NCBI GenBank assembly: GCA_964035545.1
Contig: OZ037768.1
Span: forward strand, 19,757,700 to 19,821,699
DNA length: 64,000 nucleotides
From: Bugula neritina
Taxonomy: Eukaryota > Bryozoa > Gymnolaemata > Cheilostomatida > Bugulidae
Direction: 5' to 3'
Part shown: positions 29,201 through 47,600 of the stretch, piece by piece
How the letters are laid out: every line of letters starts with the position of its first letter
How positions within the stretch are numbered: position 1 is the stretch's first letter
Position numbers and translations under genes: made by a program
The notes under the pieces: generated by a model
Databases searched by the model: none
What the model was told of the DNA's origin: nothing
What the model saw: the letters and a program-made list of their open reading frames with translations, nothing else

Positions 29201-32200
29201 CATAACTCCAAACTCGAGAATCCCAAACTACTGCACTCATTCACCCCCAACTCGGCGCTGCTTATGGAATGATTCCTACTTTACACTCTCACCGTAGCCT
29301 GTGATACTTTACACTCTAGACTCACACACTCCCTTCAGCTGCACTGAGCTGCAAATCGCTCTCAACTCTACAGAGTTACCTTCTCTTGCACTAATTTGAT
29401 TGTACTTTGTGAAATGAAACTGATTATTAGTAATTTAAATTCGTAAGTAAGATAGACAATTGTGTTGAACACTTTCTCTGTATCACATGACATGTTACTC
29501 AGTCCAGCAGCTGTTACTTGGACATTGTGCAACTTTCTGCATTCTTTTTTGACACTTCACTCTCGTTCACTGTGAGTTGGTGATTTGATTTCATTCTCAA
29601 TCCGTAGCATAACATAGTAGTAAATACAAAACCACTATTTTAACTCTAGTTATAATATATTGATATAATGCTATATATATTATTATTTATATGTTATATA
29701 TTATGTATTATATATAAAATATAAATATATTGTTCATAATAATATATATATATTATATATACATATATTGTATATGATATATTTTATTAGACATATAATA
29801 TGAACGTATGTTATATATAATATAAAATATTATATATATTGAATAAATGCATTATGTGTTATATATTATAATGTACAACCATTACAAGTATTTACATGTT
29901 GGGTGTGTCCTAGTGGATGGGGTAGGAGTATTCAATGTCTATGCACAACCGACACCCGCTACACTCAGTGTTTTAGTTCCCTCACAGTTGTGTTGATCAT
30001 AACATGGTGCTTTTATGTCTCAGTAACATGTGTGTAGCTTCACTGTTTCTTGCACCAAGACTAGGGCGAGTAATTGTTATCAAGCACAATACCTCTTTTA
30101 ACATCTTATATGAATTTGTGTTACAATTTGGAATTGCTCTCCCACTGCAGCTTACAATAGAACAAGAAGAATCGGATCAATCAATGATTACGATCCAATG
30201 AACGATCAGTATGGCTCAATTGTGGGTCAGCATCATGCAGGTATAACCTCAGGTATAGCCTCAGGTAGTCAGCCATGTGCATGGGTTTTCAGTTCTCTAG
30301 TTTGTAGTAACCATGTTGTACTGATTGTTGTTGTTTTGTGCGCTTGACCCTGCTTTCTGCTGCATTGAGGTTAGTAGTAATTTCACGTTAGTGTTACTTC
30401 TTACTGTCAACACTTGTAGCTATTCGGCTGTAATCAATGTAACTGGTGGTGATGATAAAGTTTGGATTTGCCTTTCCTATCTTGTAATGAATGAGCAACT
30501 CTTAGAATTTAGTCTACAGATGCAAGCATTGTATCTATATGTTTAATTTTCAACAAAGGATTACATCTGAAATATTGATTTGATTTTCTTTCTGCTAAAC
30601 TAGAATTCAGTTAGTTCTACTGATGATAGAATTAGAAGCACTCTGCTAGCACCTGCTGACCCTACAAGAACTTGCTACTCATGTTTTATACCTGTCACCT
30701 GTATCATGTGTTGTAACTAGTTTACCTGTTCAGTAGTTGTCCACTCCTGCTCTGCTCTGTCCACCCCCTACTGTCTGCATGACTAATAACCTACTGACAA
30801 GCTGCAGGGCACCTGCTCTAACAACTCACTCTGATAGACTACCAGACTGTCTCTCCCCTGTCTCTGGTTTGTGTTGTTACCAAGCAGTGCTACCCCTGTT
30901 TCACTGTGTTCAGGATAATTAGCATTAGTCACGCTAATGTATTTGCTTTGTCGCTCTTCATACTTGTTTTGTAGTTTCTTAAAAAGTCTCCCTTTACCTT
31001 TTAGCTCCGCCTCCAGACCCGTTGCCGTCGCAACCTCCAGTCACTGGCCAACCAGCACCTGTATTCACACAACCTACAGCCGTACCTCGACAACCGAGTC
31101 CTGCACCAGTACGGGAGCCAACACCACCTCCCCTAGCTGAACCGCAACCTCCTCCACCAGTTCCTCAGGCTAGACAACCTCAAGACATGTACGCAGGGAA
31201 AGGGGTCAGTAAATTCTAGTGTTACGAGAGCTTATTGGTAAAACTTAATTATTGCCAGGAGCAACACTGAGTTGATGTTCATTGAGTGCAGTAGTTTGGA
31301 TTCTCAAGTGTGGAGTTGGGACTCAGACTAGACCCCCAACACTAAACTTGAGGCTCCCGAATTACTGCACTCGGTGGCTACCAACCAGGTGCTGTTTATA
31401 GTAATTTTTGTGAAGCTTTAAGCCTAGGGCCACACTGTGCGTATTTTCGCATGCGAAAATTGAAATCACAAGTAGCAAAGGTGTCCACTGTACACAAAAC
31501 ATTCGCACTTGTCGCTCAGCATTCTCAACGCAAGTGTGAATCGTCTCTGTCGTCGTCACCTAATTGGCTGGTAGTTATTCAGCGAGCCCAATTTCTTTAT
31601 TTTAGTGTTACATTCCAGTAAATTGCGTTTTATTGAAAGGGAGTGCGATTTAAAAATGAAATCTTTATTTATCACGCATCACTGACGCTACAGTGGACAC
31701 CTTTGCTACTTGTGGTTTCAATTTTCGCATGCGAAAATACGCACAGTGTGGCCCTAGGCTAAAGATTTGCAAAACTGAACAGTCCTTGATGGGTCGGGGT
31801 TGTTGGGCTTCATTCTATAGCCTCCAGTCAGCATAGTGTGTGTTGGTTTTGTAATACTGTTATGGAAGTCTTGCTGAAGAAGTAACAATGTTTACTAGTA
31901 GCTTCTTCCAAGTAAATTGACTGCTTCGAATTGTCGCTAATTTATTAGACTATTTCCTGGTTTCTTCTATAGGAATTCCATTTTACTACTTATGTTAACA
32001 TTTTATAGGCAGCAGGCATTTGCTTTGCCGATGTTTATGTGTGTGCTTGCAAACTTGGCCCAAATTATTTTCTGTTCTGTAGAATGTTTCAAAAGCCTTG
32101 TATGACTATGCTGCTGGAGATGAGGATGAAGTAGGGTTCAATGAGGATGATCTTATAATTCACTGCGACCCTATAGATGAAGGCTGGATGAATGGCACTG

Positions 32201-32262
32201 TGGAAAGTACAGGTCTAACCGGAATGCTGCCGTCAAATTATGTTGAGAAACTCAACTGGTAG
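23335..32262 (+). CDS. Lasp: Lasp: LIM and SH3 domain protein with two nebulin repeats
   Basis: The coding exons are 23335-23406, 24869-24963, 25260-25344, 25725-25758, 27311-27448, 28563-28733, 30151-30240, 31005-31204 and 32083-32262 (TAG), giving 354 codons. A 21-nt microexon at 28935-28955 would add seven. Residues 5-57 form a LIM domain with all zinc ligands ([15 protein letters not shown], the final YCNAH). Two nebulin repeats follow ([17 protein letters not shown] and [17 protein letters not shown]). Next comes a Ser/Pro/Gln linker with a long proline-rich exon, then a C-terminal SH3 domain ([23 protein letters not shown]). The order is exactly that of LASP1, which binds F-actin through the nebulin repeats and adhesion or podosome partners through LIM and SH3. 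The acceptor just before the ATG shows that transcription starts further upstream. Introns carry many repeats, including MITE copies B and C. Confidence 0.96.
23430..23600. repeat. Degenerate GTGACTCACTG repeats in Lasp intron 1
   Basis: Irregular copies of TTAGTGACTCACTGCTAGTG-like sequence (about 18-22 bp) run shortly after the first coding exon. Confidence 0.5.
24060..24190. repeat. Poly-G run and CCCCC-rich tract in Lasp intron 1
   Basis: An uninterrupted G run of about 14 at 24068-24081 and a C-rich stretch at 24176-24190 are all I see. They do not form a clear element. Confidence 0.6.
24535..24757 (-). mobile_element. tRNA-derived SINE, best-preserved copy (Lasp intron 1)
   Basis: Read on the minus strand, the head starts CCAGCATGGTCTAGCGGTTA with an A box (TAGCGGTTAGAGCGCTGG) and a B box (GGTTTGAATCCC) about 45 bp apart, as in a tRNA-derived RNA polymerase III promoter. 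A body of about 140 bp follows (GGAAGAGCATCTGGTCCAAA, TTGTTCCTGGGCT). The head has lost tRNA cloverleaf pairing, so it is a SINE and not a tRNA gene. Confidence 0.8.
25350..25640. repeat. (ACT)n trinucleotide tract in Lasp intron 3
   Basis: About 290 bp of imperfect ACT/GCT/ATT triplets begins just after the donor of Lasp exon 3 and ends about 85 bp before the 34-nt exon 4. It gives long Thr/Ser/Val false ORFs in several frames. Confidence 0.97.
26059..26091. repeat. 12-bp tandem repeat, three copies
   Basis: The unit TTTACCAATATA occurs three times, directly before the (AGT)n tract. Confidence 0.85.
26092..26286. repeat. (AGT)n trinucleotide tract in Lasp intron 4
   Basis: About 195 bp of AGT/GGT/AGC triplets. 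On the transcribed strand it is complementary to the (ACT)n tract at 25350-25640, on the other side of exon 4. Confidence 0.97.
27045..27285. repeat. 23-bp minisatellite in Lasp intron 4
   Basis: The unit CTACTGTATAATCTATACAC plus ACT is repeated at least six times with one-base changes, ending about 25 bp before exon 5. Confidence 0.9.
27690..27805. repeat. G-rich minisatellite, unit about 25 bp
   Basis: The unit GTCTGTGTAGCTTGGGAAGG plus a G run is repeated three to four times and decays into GTGTAGCAGAG repeats. It lies in the Lasp intron after 27448. Confidence 0.85.
28935..28955 (+). CDS. Lasp: Candidate 21-nt Lasp microexon
   Basis: A 21-nt segment is bounded by TTTATTGCAG and GTAAGC. 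Phases match the exons on both sides (28733 and 30151), and its use would insert ELDTEQQ before the YNRTRR segment of the linker. Inclusion is inferred from splice signals only. Confidence 0.45.
29125..29275. mobile_element. Foldback MITE family, copy B (Lasp intron 6)
   Basis: This is the best-preserved copy. The left arm (TATAAGCAGCACCGAGTTAG through GAGTGCAGTAGTTTAGGATT) pairs with the right arm (CCCAAACTACTGCACTCATT through CTCGGCGCTGCTTATGG), with under about 10% mismatch by eye and a loop of a few bases (GGGGCAT) at the centre. Confidence 0.92.
29640..29880. repeat. AT-rich TATATAT low-complexity tract in Lasp intron
   Basis: Degenerate ATATTATATAT sequence of about 240 bp with no other structure visible. 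Confidence 0.7.
31250..31407. mobile_element. Foldback MITE family, copy C (Lasp intron 8)
   Basis: A diverged copy: GAGTGCAGTAGTTTGGATTC and GTGTGGAGTTGGG on the left arm, CCCCCAACACTAAACTTGAG and CGAATTACTGCACTCGG on the right. It ends about 15 bp before the TAA-flanked element at 31422. Confidence 0.85.
31422..31759. mobile_element. 338-bp PIF/Harbinger-type MITE with TAA target duplication
   Basis: The ends GCCTAGGGCCACACTGTGCG and CGCACAGTGTGGCCCTAGGC are perfect inverted repeats. Nearly perfect pairing continues inward for about 70 bp, through GCATGCGAAAATTGAAA and AGCAAAGGTGTCCACTGT. TAA occurs on both sides (31419-31421 and 31760-31762). A TAA duplication with GGGCC-containing ends fits the PIF/Harbinger superfamily. 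There is no transposase ORF, so it is nonautonomous. It lies in Lasp intron 8. Confidence 0.9.
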
Positions 32263-32748
32263 TCGTTGATTTCTTCTCAGACAATAATTTATTTGATCAC
32301 TTTTTAACATATCAATGAACAATGATTATAAAATATAAACTTCTTTTTCCAGCTAATTTCTGAAATGCAATACGTTTACCTTTGCTCTTTTTATTTTGAC
32401 ATTAACTTTATCTCAGTGTGTTTATTTCTACCTTTAATTTAACGTTTGCAGAACCCAGATGAATTTAGTGAGTCGATTTGTTTGCTAAGGTTTCTGTCGT
32501 CAAATATGTATGTCTTTATTCTCATTGGTTTAGGTATCAACTACGGTAAATGTGCTCATTTCTGGTAATCGCTATCTTACATGACATGCTGTCAGTTTAG
32601 TCATCTTGCAATCAGTTTGTAACATTTCTGTTTGTATTTACATGTAGCTACTAATTGTGTCAGCAATTTTTTGGTGATTTTTAACCACATATCTATAAAG
32701 CAAATAGCCTGTAATATTTTTACTGCTAGCATTAATTGTCAGTATAAT

Positions 32749-32754
32749 AATAAA
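32749..32754 (+). terminator. AATAAA candidate poly(A) signal of Lasp
   Basis: A hexamer about 490 bp after the TAG, in a cluster of overlapping AATAAAATAAAA. A further AATAAA lies near 32958. Positional inference. Confidence 0.4.
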
Positions 32755-34100
32755 ATAAAACTGCTGTCCCATATGTTGTGTTGTTATAATCTGTTTAGTC
32801 ATCTTAGAAGTGAAACAGTTGGAAAGTTTCGGACAACTGCCTTACCCTATAATATTATTACTGTGAGCCAAAGAAAACAACACAATTACATGAAGTTTTT
32901 TATTGGCTGTTAAGTAATTTTGTTAAAAAGAATTTGTTAATAGAAACTGGAATAATTTTAATAAACTAGACTATACCTATAATCTATATAGTATAATATA
33001 ATCCATATATAATCTACCATAGTTGCCAAGGGCAGCAAACTTGTAATTTCTGAAGAGCAAGTACAAAAAACAGTAAAATATTAAATTTGTATATTACTTT
33101 ATTAAAGTGATTGAATCACTAATTTTAAGCATAATTTTTAGTTACTTTTGACCCTTCTTCAGAAATCTATGTAAATTTTAATAGAGCTGTATAGCTATAC
33201 AATGCAAGCAGTTACAATAAATATAGCTATAGTCTTGTTTCTATTGCATATGGCTGACAAAATTTAAAGTCCTTTTAAATGAAATGCTATGTTCAGCAAA
33301 ACCTGTACAGTATCACATTACAAGGTTATGACAGAAGCATGGCATGCATGTATTGTATAACTTTCATATTGACATAATTGGTTCATAAATTATATAGCAA
33401 TTCTTTTAAAAAAAAATGTTTACAAGATCAGTTTTACTATTTGCAGTTGCTGCTAATAAATGCAAAAACAAAGATACCTACTGAATTAGTTGCTGAAATA
33501 GTTTTTGAGAGAATTTGAGAAAGAATCGAGAGCTCAGATTTGCGGCATGCAAAGAATTTTAAAAATTTTATTTAAAATGATGTCTTCATCTCTAGTACTT
33601 GGAAAGTAAACTACTTTTAAGAACATATGAACAGATGTCATACTAGGAGCAAGATACCAGTAAATCCTCTTTGGATTACATTTTTAAGCAAGGTAAATGT
33701 TCGATTGGTTTTATGACAAAACAAAACCAACAATAATTAGTAAGAAAAGATAGGTTTTTGAAGCTTTTTTTATTAATGAATAACTTGAAAGCAATGTCAA
33801 CAAGCAGCTATAATGTCACCATTATGAAGATAACTACATGGGAGAGTGCTGGAGTGGTTAGTGCTGCTATAACAGCAGTTGGTCTATGCTAGTCTATACT
33901 CGTTATATAATCAGTATACCATCTTTGGTGGTGAACAATATTTGTCTTAATATTTATAGTGAAGAAAAAATTATAATGTTAAATAATTTTTAATATCCTG
34001 ATGGATTATTGCAGACTTAAAGTTAGCACATTTCATGCCACAGCCAATTTTTCATGCTATAATGTTATTCTATATAAAAGAATCTTTATATGTATAAAAA

Positions 34101-34261
34101 AAATTGCTATAAGCAGCTTCGAGTTGAGGGGTGAAGGAATACAGCAGCTCAAAGTCGAGAGCTTGGAGTTGGAGGTCAAGGTTCCAACCTAAACCCCCAA
34201 TTTCAAACTTGAGAACCCCAAACTCAATCACCCCCAACTCAGGGCTGCTTATTGCAATTTT
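34101..34261. mobile_element. Foldback MITE family, copy D (100 bp before the TSSK start codon)
   Basis: The left arm AAATTGCTATAAGCAGCTTC with GAGTTGAGGGGTGAA and the right arm AATCACCCCCAACTCAGGGC then TGCTTATTGCAATTT pair over most of their length. The ends (AATTGCTATAAGCAGC) define the family terminus better than the other copies. Confidence 0.88.
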
Positions 34262-34361
34262 CATGTATAAATGTATTTTATTCTTCATGTAATTCTGCAG
34301 TTAATGAATAGACACCACAGTGTGTCGAATTTCTCACCACCGAGTAAAGCACTAACCACAG

Positions 34362-40936
<6,575 letters not shown>

Positions 40937-41036
40937 CACATGGGAAGACAATTCTTTTTCTTTGTGATATTTTCTTTACTCAATATGTGTGCAGCTAAAC
41001 TAAAGCAAGTTTCGAAAATAATTATAAAGAAAGTAG

Positions 41037-41042
41037 AATAAA
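41037..41042 (+). terminator. AATAAA poly(A) signal of the TSSK-like gene
   Basis: A canonical hexamer 100 bp after the TAA, consistent with a short 3' UTR. Confidence 0.55.
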
Positions 41043-44000
41043 ATGATAATGAATACTCAATAATGCTTTAAATATAATATTACAATATTGTTTCAACATG
41101 ACAAATACTGAAATCAATATTTAAATCAGCAGTATTTAAGAATTTCTTACACAAATTTTGGTGGTCTTTTAGTAGGAGAATTTAAAATGTCATGGCGCAT
41201 AGTTGGTGTACATATGGAGCATAATATTATTGTTTGAATTCAGATACTAAATGGTTGTTTTACAGAGTTATATTATAAGCAAACTTTTGCAATATCTATC
41301 TATCTATAATGCATTGCATGATGAGTATTTTGGAAGAACTCAAACAGGTACACAGACTTGTGAGTTACAATTGTTAACAAATCGCTTCTGAAAAGAGTGG
41401 AGGTAGCACAGGTCTTTTATGTGGAAGATAATACTAAGAAACATAAATTATTAAAATAACTATTAGTACCTGCATTTCCTTAGTGCTCTGTAATATAAGC
41501 GTATAATTGGTTATTTATTGTTGTTTTCCATGTAATCTATCTGCTAACCAGTGAACATAAATTTGCTAACTATAAATTAAAGACCATGCAGGCATGAAAG
41601 AATTATCAATTTCCTCAAAGCTAAATCTCTTCTGGGCTCAGCTTAGACCAACCCACTAATTGGCAATTTTGAAGTCGAAAGCCCAGGCAACAAAAATGCT
41701 AAAATGCAGTTACTCTGGTTTATTGCTATCTCTGTTTTTTCAGAACCAACACCAGAGGTCCAGTAATAATTATCTAATTATTTAGTGGAATGCTTCTGGT
41801 TGAAAGTGAAAATGTTAGCTGAGGAGCTTTACTCATAATATCAGTCATGGTTTGGTTTCAGACAGCCCCTAACTTATGTGTACTCTAAATTTGAAAACTA
41901 CGCCAAATCTTGAAAACTGTAAATGCTGCTCTTTGGCCAGAATTTCATAGAAATACACTGTATTCGTTGACAAGCCCTGAATTTTAAGCAGTGATATATT
42001 ACTATGACTTAAAACTACCAAATTAGCTTAAAAGGGTTTAAAAACAGAAACTGTCTCAGCTGGTTATGCAATTCCTGCACTAAAGATCTGTCTATTTCAA
42101 AAATATTTTGTATTCATGTCATCACAACTTGTTTATGCGAAAGTTTCAACTTCGTTCTGTAGCATAGTCACTGTATTACAGTCCCCACAGCACCCTATTA
42201 CAATATTATTTTGTATTCTATTTTCAACTTTGTATGGAATTATAGGTTATAGCTATTATAAAAACCCAAAAAAGGTGTTTCAAAATAAGAGTTAAAACTG
42301 AGGATTTTGTTTTAACAATTTATGTTCCTTTACCTTTTACCAAATAATGAAGTTCCCTCATGAATAGTGCTCAAAGCATAATTATTGTTTTCCTAAAACT
42401 CAATTTATCATAATGATGATTAATAATTATGTTGCATTGTATTACAACAGCAGCTTGGCACTGAAGCTAGTAATCTTGTAATACACCAGCATCTTCGAAA
42501 GATGAGTTACTAAAAGAAACAGCAAACTTTCAGTATAATTCCACAGCATTCAATAGCATACTAAGTATTAGCTCTAAAGAATTTACTTCTTAATCAAAGG
42601 AGTCAAATGGCGTGTAATAAAATGTAATAATGTTTTCAAATAAACACATAATGGCAGTTTGATTTACAACTGCCTCGGCTCTGTTATGTAGCAGCTTTTT
42701 TACACGAGTGTCGATTACTAGTCATGATAAACATGATGAGCTGATTTGTCCTTTTAACAACTTACGTTCCCACGACATCCTGGGTCCAGGGATTCGACAC
42801 TTGAATTTGATACTATCTCGTTATATAACTCGTTTATCAGCTACTTAGACGTGCATATACACCTTGGATATATAAACACATCACAGCAAAAAAGCTTCTA
42901 CCAGCACTATAAATATTAAAGCAAACAAATTTCAAAGTTGGCTAATGCTCACGAAAAAATTTATTTAATTTTGGGATCAAAAACTTTGGGCGTCAACAAT
43001 GTTGGTAAATACTAAATATTACTTCACTAGTTAAACAAGTTTAGTGATTTTTCCAGTTTGCATATTACCACCTCTTCCAGCGCCATGAAAGTAAATACCG
43101 CCCAGTAATGTAATGTGATAGAAAGCTTATATATTTTATAACATATTTTGGGTAAATTCTGTCTGTTCCCCCACTGTTTGCATTCAGCAATGCAGCATTT
43201 TCAGCCTAAACAAGCAATTGTCTTGTGTCATTATCAATTACGTTTGTTAGCTACAAATTCTGCCTTTGCTATTGATCCAATTCATATCTTTGGTGACAAA
43301 ATTATTTATGGTGTCATAAACAGGCGTCTGACTGTAGGTGAACAGATAATCTCTACAGTACTCTATAAACTTATCAAGTGTACATGGTGGAAGTTTATAC
43401 TGAATCAGACTTGCCTCCTCCGTGTATAGAACATAATTGCTGCAGCACTACAGACTAGCCTTTGATGTGTAATAGAGAGAGCCTGAAGATAGTGGGGCAG
43501 CAGGCTGGCTAAAGAGACGTCTGGCTCTGTGGTGCTTCTCTGTTTATCTTTCTTATTCCTCATTTATTGTTCGTGTGTTTATTTCTTTATTACTGATTGC
43601 CATCAAGAGCATTTAATGATACCTTCAAAAGAAATTACAGATATTCAATGTAGTTACAAGTGTATTTTCATTTGAAAAGATAATAGTTGGAGTGGCTGTT
43701 CCTATGAGAAGTTAATAATGATGGGTGTTGAAAGTGAATGAAGCTGCACTGGACACAGGCTCCAGTTTAGCAGAATAATATGAAGTACTTTAGTCTAAAT
43801 AATAATAATTATCATCATCATTAGTGAACCAAAATTGAGCCAAAACTGTAGTGTAGCTCACAAAAAGCCTCATTTCTTAGCTGTTAATGTTTATTGGTGA
43901 CCATGCTAATGCGTCCCCAAACCATGCATGCAAATCTCGCTCGCTAAAGCTTCCTTTTTCAGTAACACTAAAAATAAATGGCATCGAACTTAATCATATT

Positions 44001-44593
44001 GAGTTACCCTAACTCCAGTTTTTGACTTTAGCTAGAAATACAACAAAATGTTGAAAAAAAAATCTCTAGCCAAACTGATTCCACTGTACATAATTGCCGA
44101 TCAAAATAAATGGAATAATTATAATAACAGATGCTTTAGTAAAATTTAAATCAATAATGGCATGGTTTTAGGTAATAATTTACACCACTACATCCAAGCG
44201 CACTTGAGGTAATTAACTACAATTGTAAGTCCACTAGCTCTACCTAATACAGCTAGAATCTAGAAAAGTAAGTTTAATATAATTTATTTGTTTTAAAAAT
44301 TAGTCGTAGAGAGATTCCAGTAAATAACTTAGGTTAGAATTCTTATCCCTTCTACGTTACACGCTACTTGGCCAAGCTCCAATTTCCACCCACTCTATAC
44401 TACAGCTGTAGTACAATCATTATAGTTGATTGTTGTCGTGTTTATTGTTGTCGTATTGAGCACTCCAACGGGTACTACCACGTGCATTTTTATTATTATT
44501 TTATTGCCATCAGTACAATGAGTTTTAATTGGCCAGATTACTGGCCATAATTGCTGGAGTAATAAAATTCTCTTCAACTCGCAGCTCCAACTG

Positions 44594-44599
44594 TATAAA
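44594..44599 (+). promoter_or_regulatory. Candidate TATA box of Evx
   Basis: TATAAA in CTGTATAAATG lies 75 bp before the Evx start codon. That spacing leaves room for a transcription start near 44625 and a 5' UTR of about 50 nt. Inferred from motif and distance only. Confidence 0.4.
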
Positions 44600-44673
44600 T
44601 GTAGCTGAGGAGGCATTTCCCAGTCATTATTGAGCTGGTTGATCACAGGAATAGTTCCACTCTCTTTCAAAGC

Positions 44674-47600
44674 ATGCTGTCAGATATGGAAAGCTCCACT
44701 TTTATATGTACGTCTGCAGAGAAACTAGGAAATAGTATGAAGTTCCCCCACAGTCCTCTCTCATCTCACAGTCACAGCAGTGAAGATGACGATACAAAGA
44801 CTTGCTTTCAACCAAAAGGTATAACATTTTCTTTGATTTAGTAAAACTCAACTGTGACTTGAATATTACCTCTTTGAACAATGTTTGAAATTTTACAAGC
44901 TTGTTATTAAGTTCGTACTCTGATAAAACTATAAGTTCAAGTTGAAACTTTATAAATTATAATTTTCAAATTACTCTTACAGTTTATTTCTTGTTGCTTT
45001 TTCTACATTCAGTCTAAAATGTTTTAGCTGCGCTTAAAATAATCACTACAACAGTATTCTTTGCTGAGGTTAGGCTTTTAACTAGCTGTTAAAATTTGAG
45101 AGAAATTTTATATTAATCAAACAGCAGTGTTTCTACAAACTTTTCAGCAAATTTTGCTAAAAAGTAATTATGTTGCATACTGTTTTTGTAGTTTTTCAAC
45201 TACTAAGGAAAAATAGTAGTCATAGTGATAGTGATTTTAACTAAATTTGTAACCAACTGCAACTAAATTTGGTTATTTCCTTCGGAAAAGAAGCTTGAGC
45301 AAATTAAAAATAACAGTGCATTCCAAATGTTTTCATCAATAATTTTCACCCTGTTGCTTAGACAGTCATGTAATTACACCCAATAAGTTTTATTAGTCAA
45401 TGGAATTTGTTCACCAGATTATATCTCTGACGACTTACTCTTATTGGTTTGCATGTAATAGTCATGACTAATATTTCATTCAGGTATTATATTGTGGAGA
45501 AGTACACATTAAACCAGTTCACCTGGGCATGACAGCTAAAATAACATTTTCATAAGTTATATGACCTGATTTTCTGTTTCGTAATGAATTGCTTAGATCA
45601 CTAACTGTTCTATAACTGAACACAAACAATAACTAATGTTTATTAATTGCTTAGAGTTATTCAATCATTACCTCACAGCTTAAAACTGTAACTATTTTCT
45701 CATAAACAGCTGAACAGGTAAACAAAATAATTCAACTGTTACTAGTCAGATTTTAATTAATTTATTTATTTGCAACATACAGTCTAATTAATTAGGTTTT
45801 CAATTGTTCCATCACCATCACATCTCTACGACACACATTGGTTACAAGTGCTGCAGTGTTATGTTTACTTTTGTTAATTAGTTTGACTTGAAAGCCACCA
45901 ACAATTTATCTGTGCCTTTCAAACTGTAAGCCATAAGATTATACACATCTAATCATCACCTGTTGCATTGTTTGAGAGGTGATAATTAAAATATCTGGCA
46001 AATATTTTGTTTCTGTATTTATAGCTATCTGCATAAACACTATTTTAGGTGACTTCCTTTTGTTCTAGTGTTTGCTGCAAGTTCTTTTGCAAACAGATCT
46101 GCAGCTTTTATAAATAGAAAGCTTCTGGTTTCACTGAACAGTTTTATTTAAATTAGACCACTACAACACAATGCTGCACCTGATTCCCTGTGACAAACAT
46201 GATACATACCATCTCATGCTACTAACTCTCTTTAAAGAATACTATAATAATTAATTAAAATATTGCTAGAAGTTAACAATAACAACTTTGTGTGTATCTA
46301 AAATCTCGGTGAATGCTATTGGTAAATAGAATCTAATGATCATCAGTTGATGTAAACAGTTGTGCCTTTTGATGTTGAAATACTGAGATTAGCTTATTTG
46401 ATGATCAGCCTTACAGCTGATGGCTGATATCTGCATGGCCAGGAAGTCCTTTATGATTTAAACAATTAGAATTATTGTACGGGGATAATGATTAATAGAA
46501 ATTGGTTTTATTGATTACAAGTTGCAGCTGCAGTCCCTCTTAGCTTTGATAAAACAGGAGGATATGATGTTTGAGTATATTTATTATCATGCTACAGCTT
46601 TATTACACTCAGGATTCGTGTTAATTACGTGTGATTATTAATAGTTAATAATTTACTGGTATAAATAAGGGTGTTCATTCAAAACTACAAAACTGTAACA
46701 TTTTGTACAAGTTTAATATTCAAAAGGTAAATGTTTTGTTTTACACAAATGAAATCTGATTGAAGAGTGTTACTATAAATTATTGAAAGAATGCAGGATG
46801 ACTCATACACAGGCCTTGGTATGTTGCCAGCAGTTCAGCTGTTAAAACAAATTTCTAGTTCAACTAGTACTTCCACCATTGTTCAAACCTTATACATTAT
46901 TACAGCCACTACTCTGGAACATTTCAAAACTTGACCTAAGTTTAATAGGTTTTTACATTTTAACATTTTCAAGGTATCCAAATATTATAACATGCCCATC
47001 ATCATTGTACAAGACAGACGTAATATTTATACCTGAAAACAACTGTGTGGTATATAATTTAAGAATTATTGTCAACTGTGTGCTGTGTAGCTGGCCGCGT
47101 TAGTATAACTGAATGTTTAGTTTTTATAAAAAAATAGGTTAATGCACTTTTAATTGGGATTAGGTATATTTTTCTTTGTGATAACATTGTGCCTAAGAGA
47201 ATATACAACATTATAAGGATTTAGTATGTGAGCACATATAGCACATATAGCATACTGTATAACACTATTCATATAGTTCGTGATGGAAAACTCAATATGT
47301 ATATCCACATTGTTTCTTATATTGAAATTATTATATTATCGCAGTTTATTTATATGCACTGTTCAATTGCCAATGACATGAAGTTGTATATACTTGATGT
47401 ATTTTTTCAGGAGACCTGAACTTGCAGGATGATAATATTAGAAGATATAGAACTGCTTTTACGAGAGAACAGCTTAACTTGTTGGAGAAAGAATTCCTCA
47501 AAGAAAACTATGTATCACGGCCCAAACGCTGTGAGCTGGCATCAAAACTGGGGCTACCAGAGAGCACAATAAAGGTGAGGATAACTACATATAATTCCAT

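Larger units (their letters stand above)
32263..34361. other. Intergenic region between Lasp and the TSSK-like gene
   Basis: This holds the Lasp 3' UTR (AATAAA at 32749-32754), AT-rich DNA, and MITE copy D just before the kinase start codon. I see no further gene. Confidence 0.6.
40937..44673. other. Intergenic region upstream of Evx
   Basis: About 3.7 kb with no gene that I can support; the open frames are short and unrecognisable. It should contain the proximal regulatory DNA of Evx. Confidence 0.55.

Noticed and set aside
34070-34288. Leu/Glu-rich ORFs over the region before TSSK
   Set aside because: They are translations of the two arms of foldback MITE copy D.
43148-43429. 93-codon plus-strand ORF upstream of Evx
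   Set aside because: No recognisable domain, no splice partner and no homologue that I recall. Left as noncoding.
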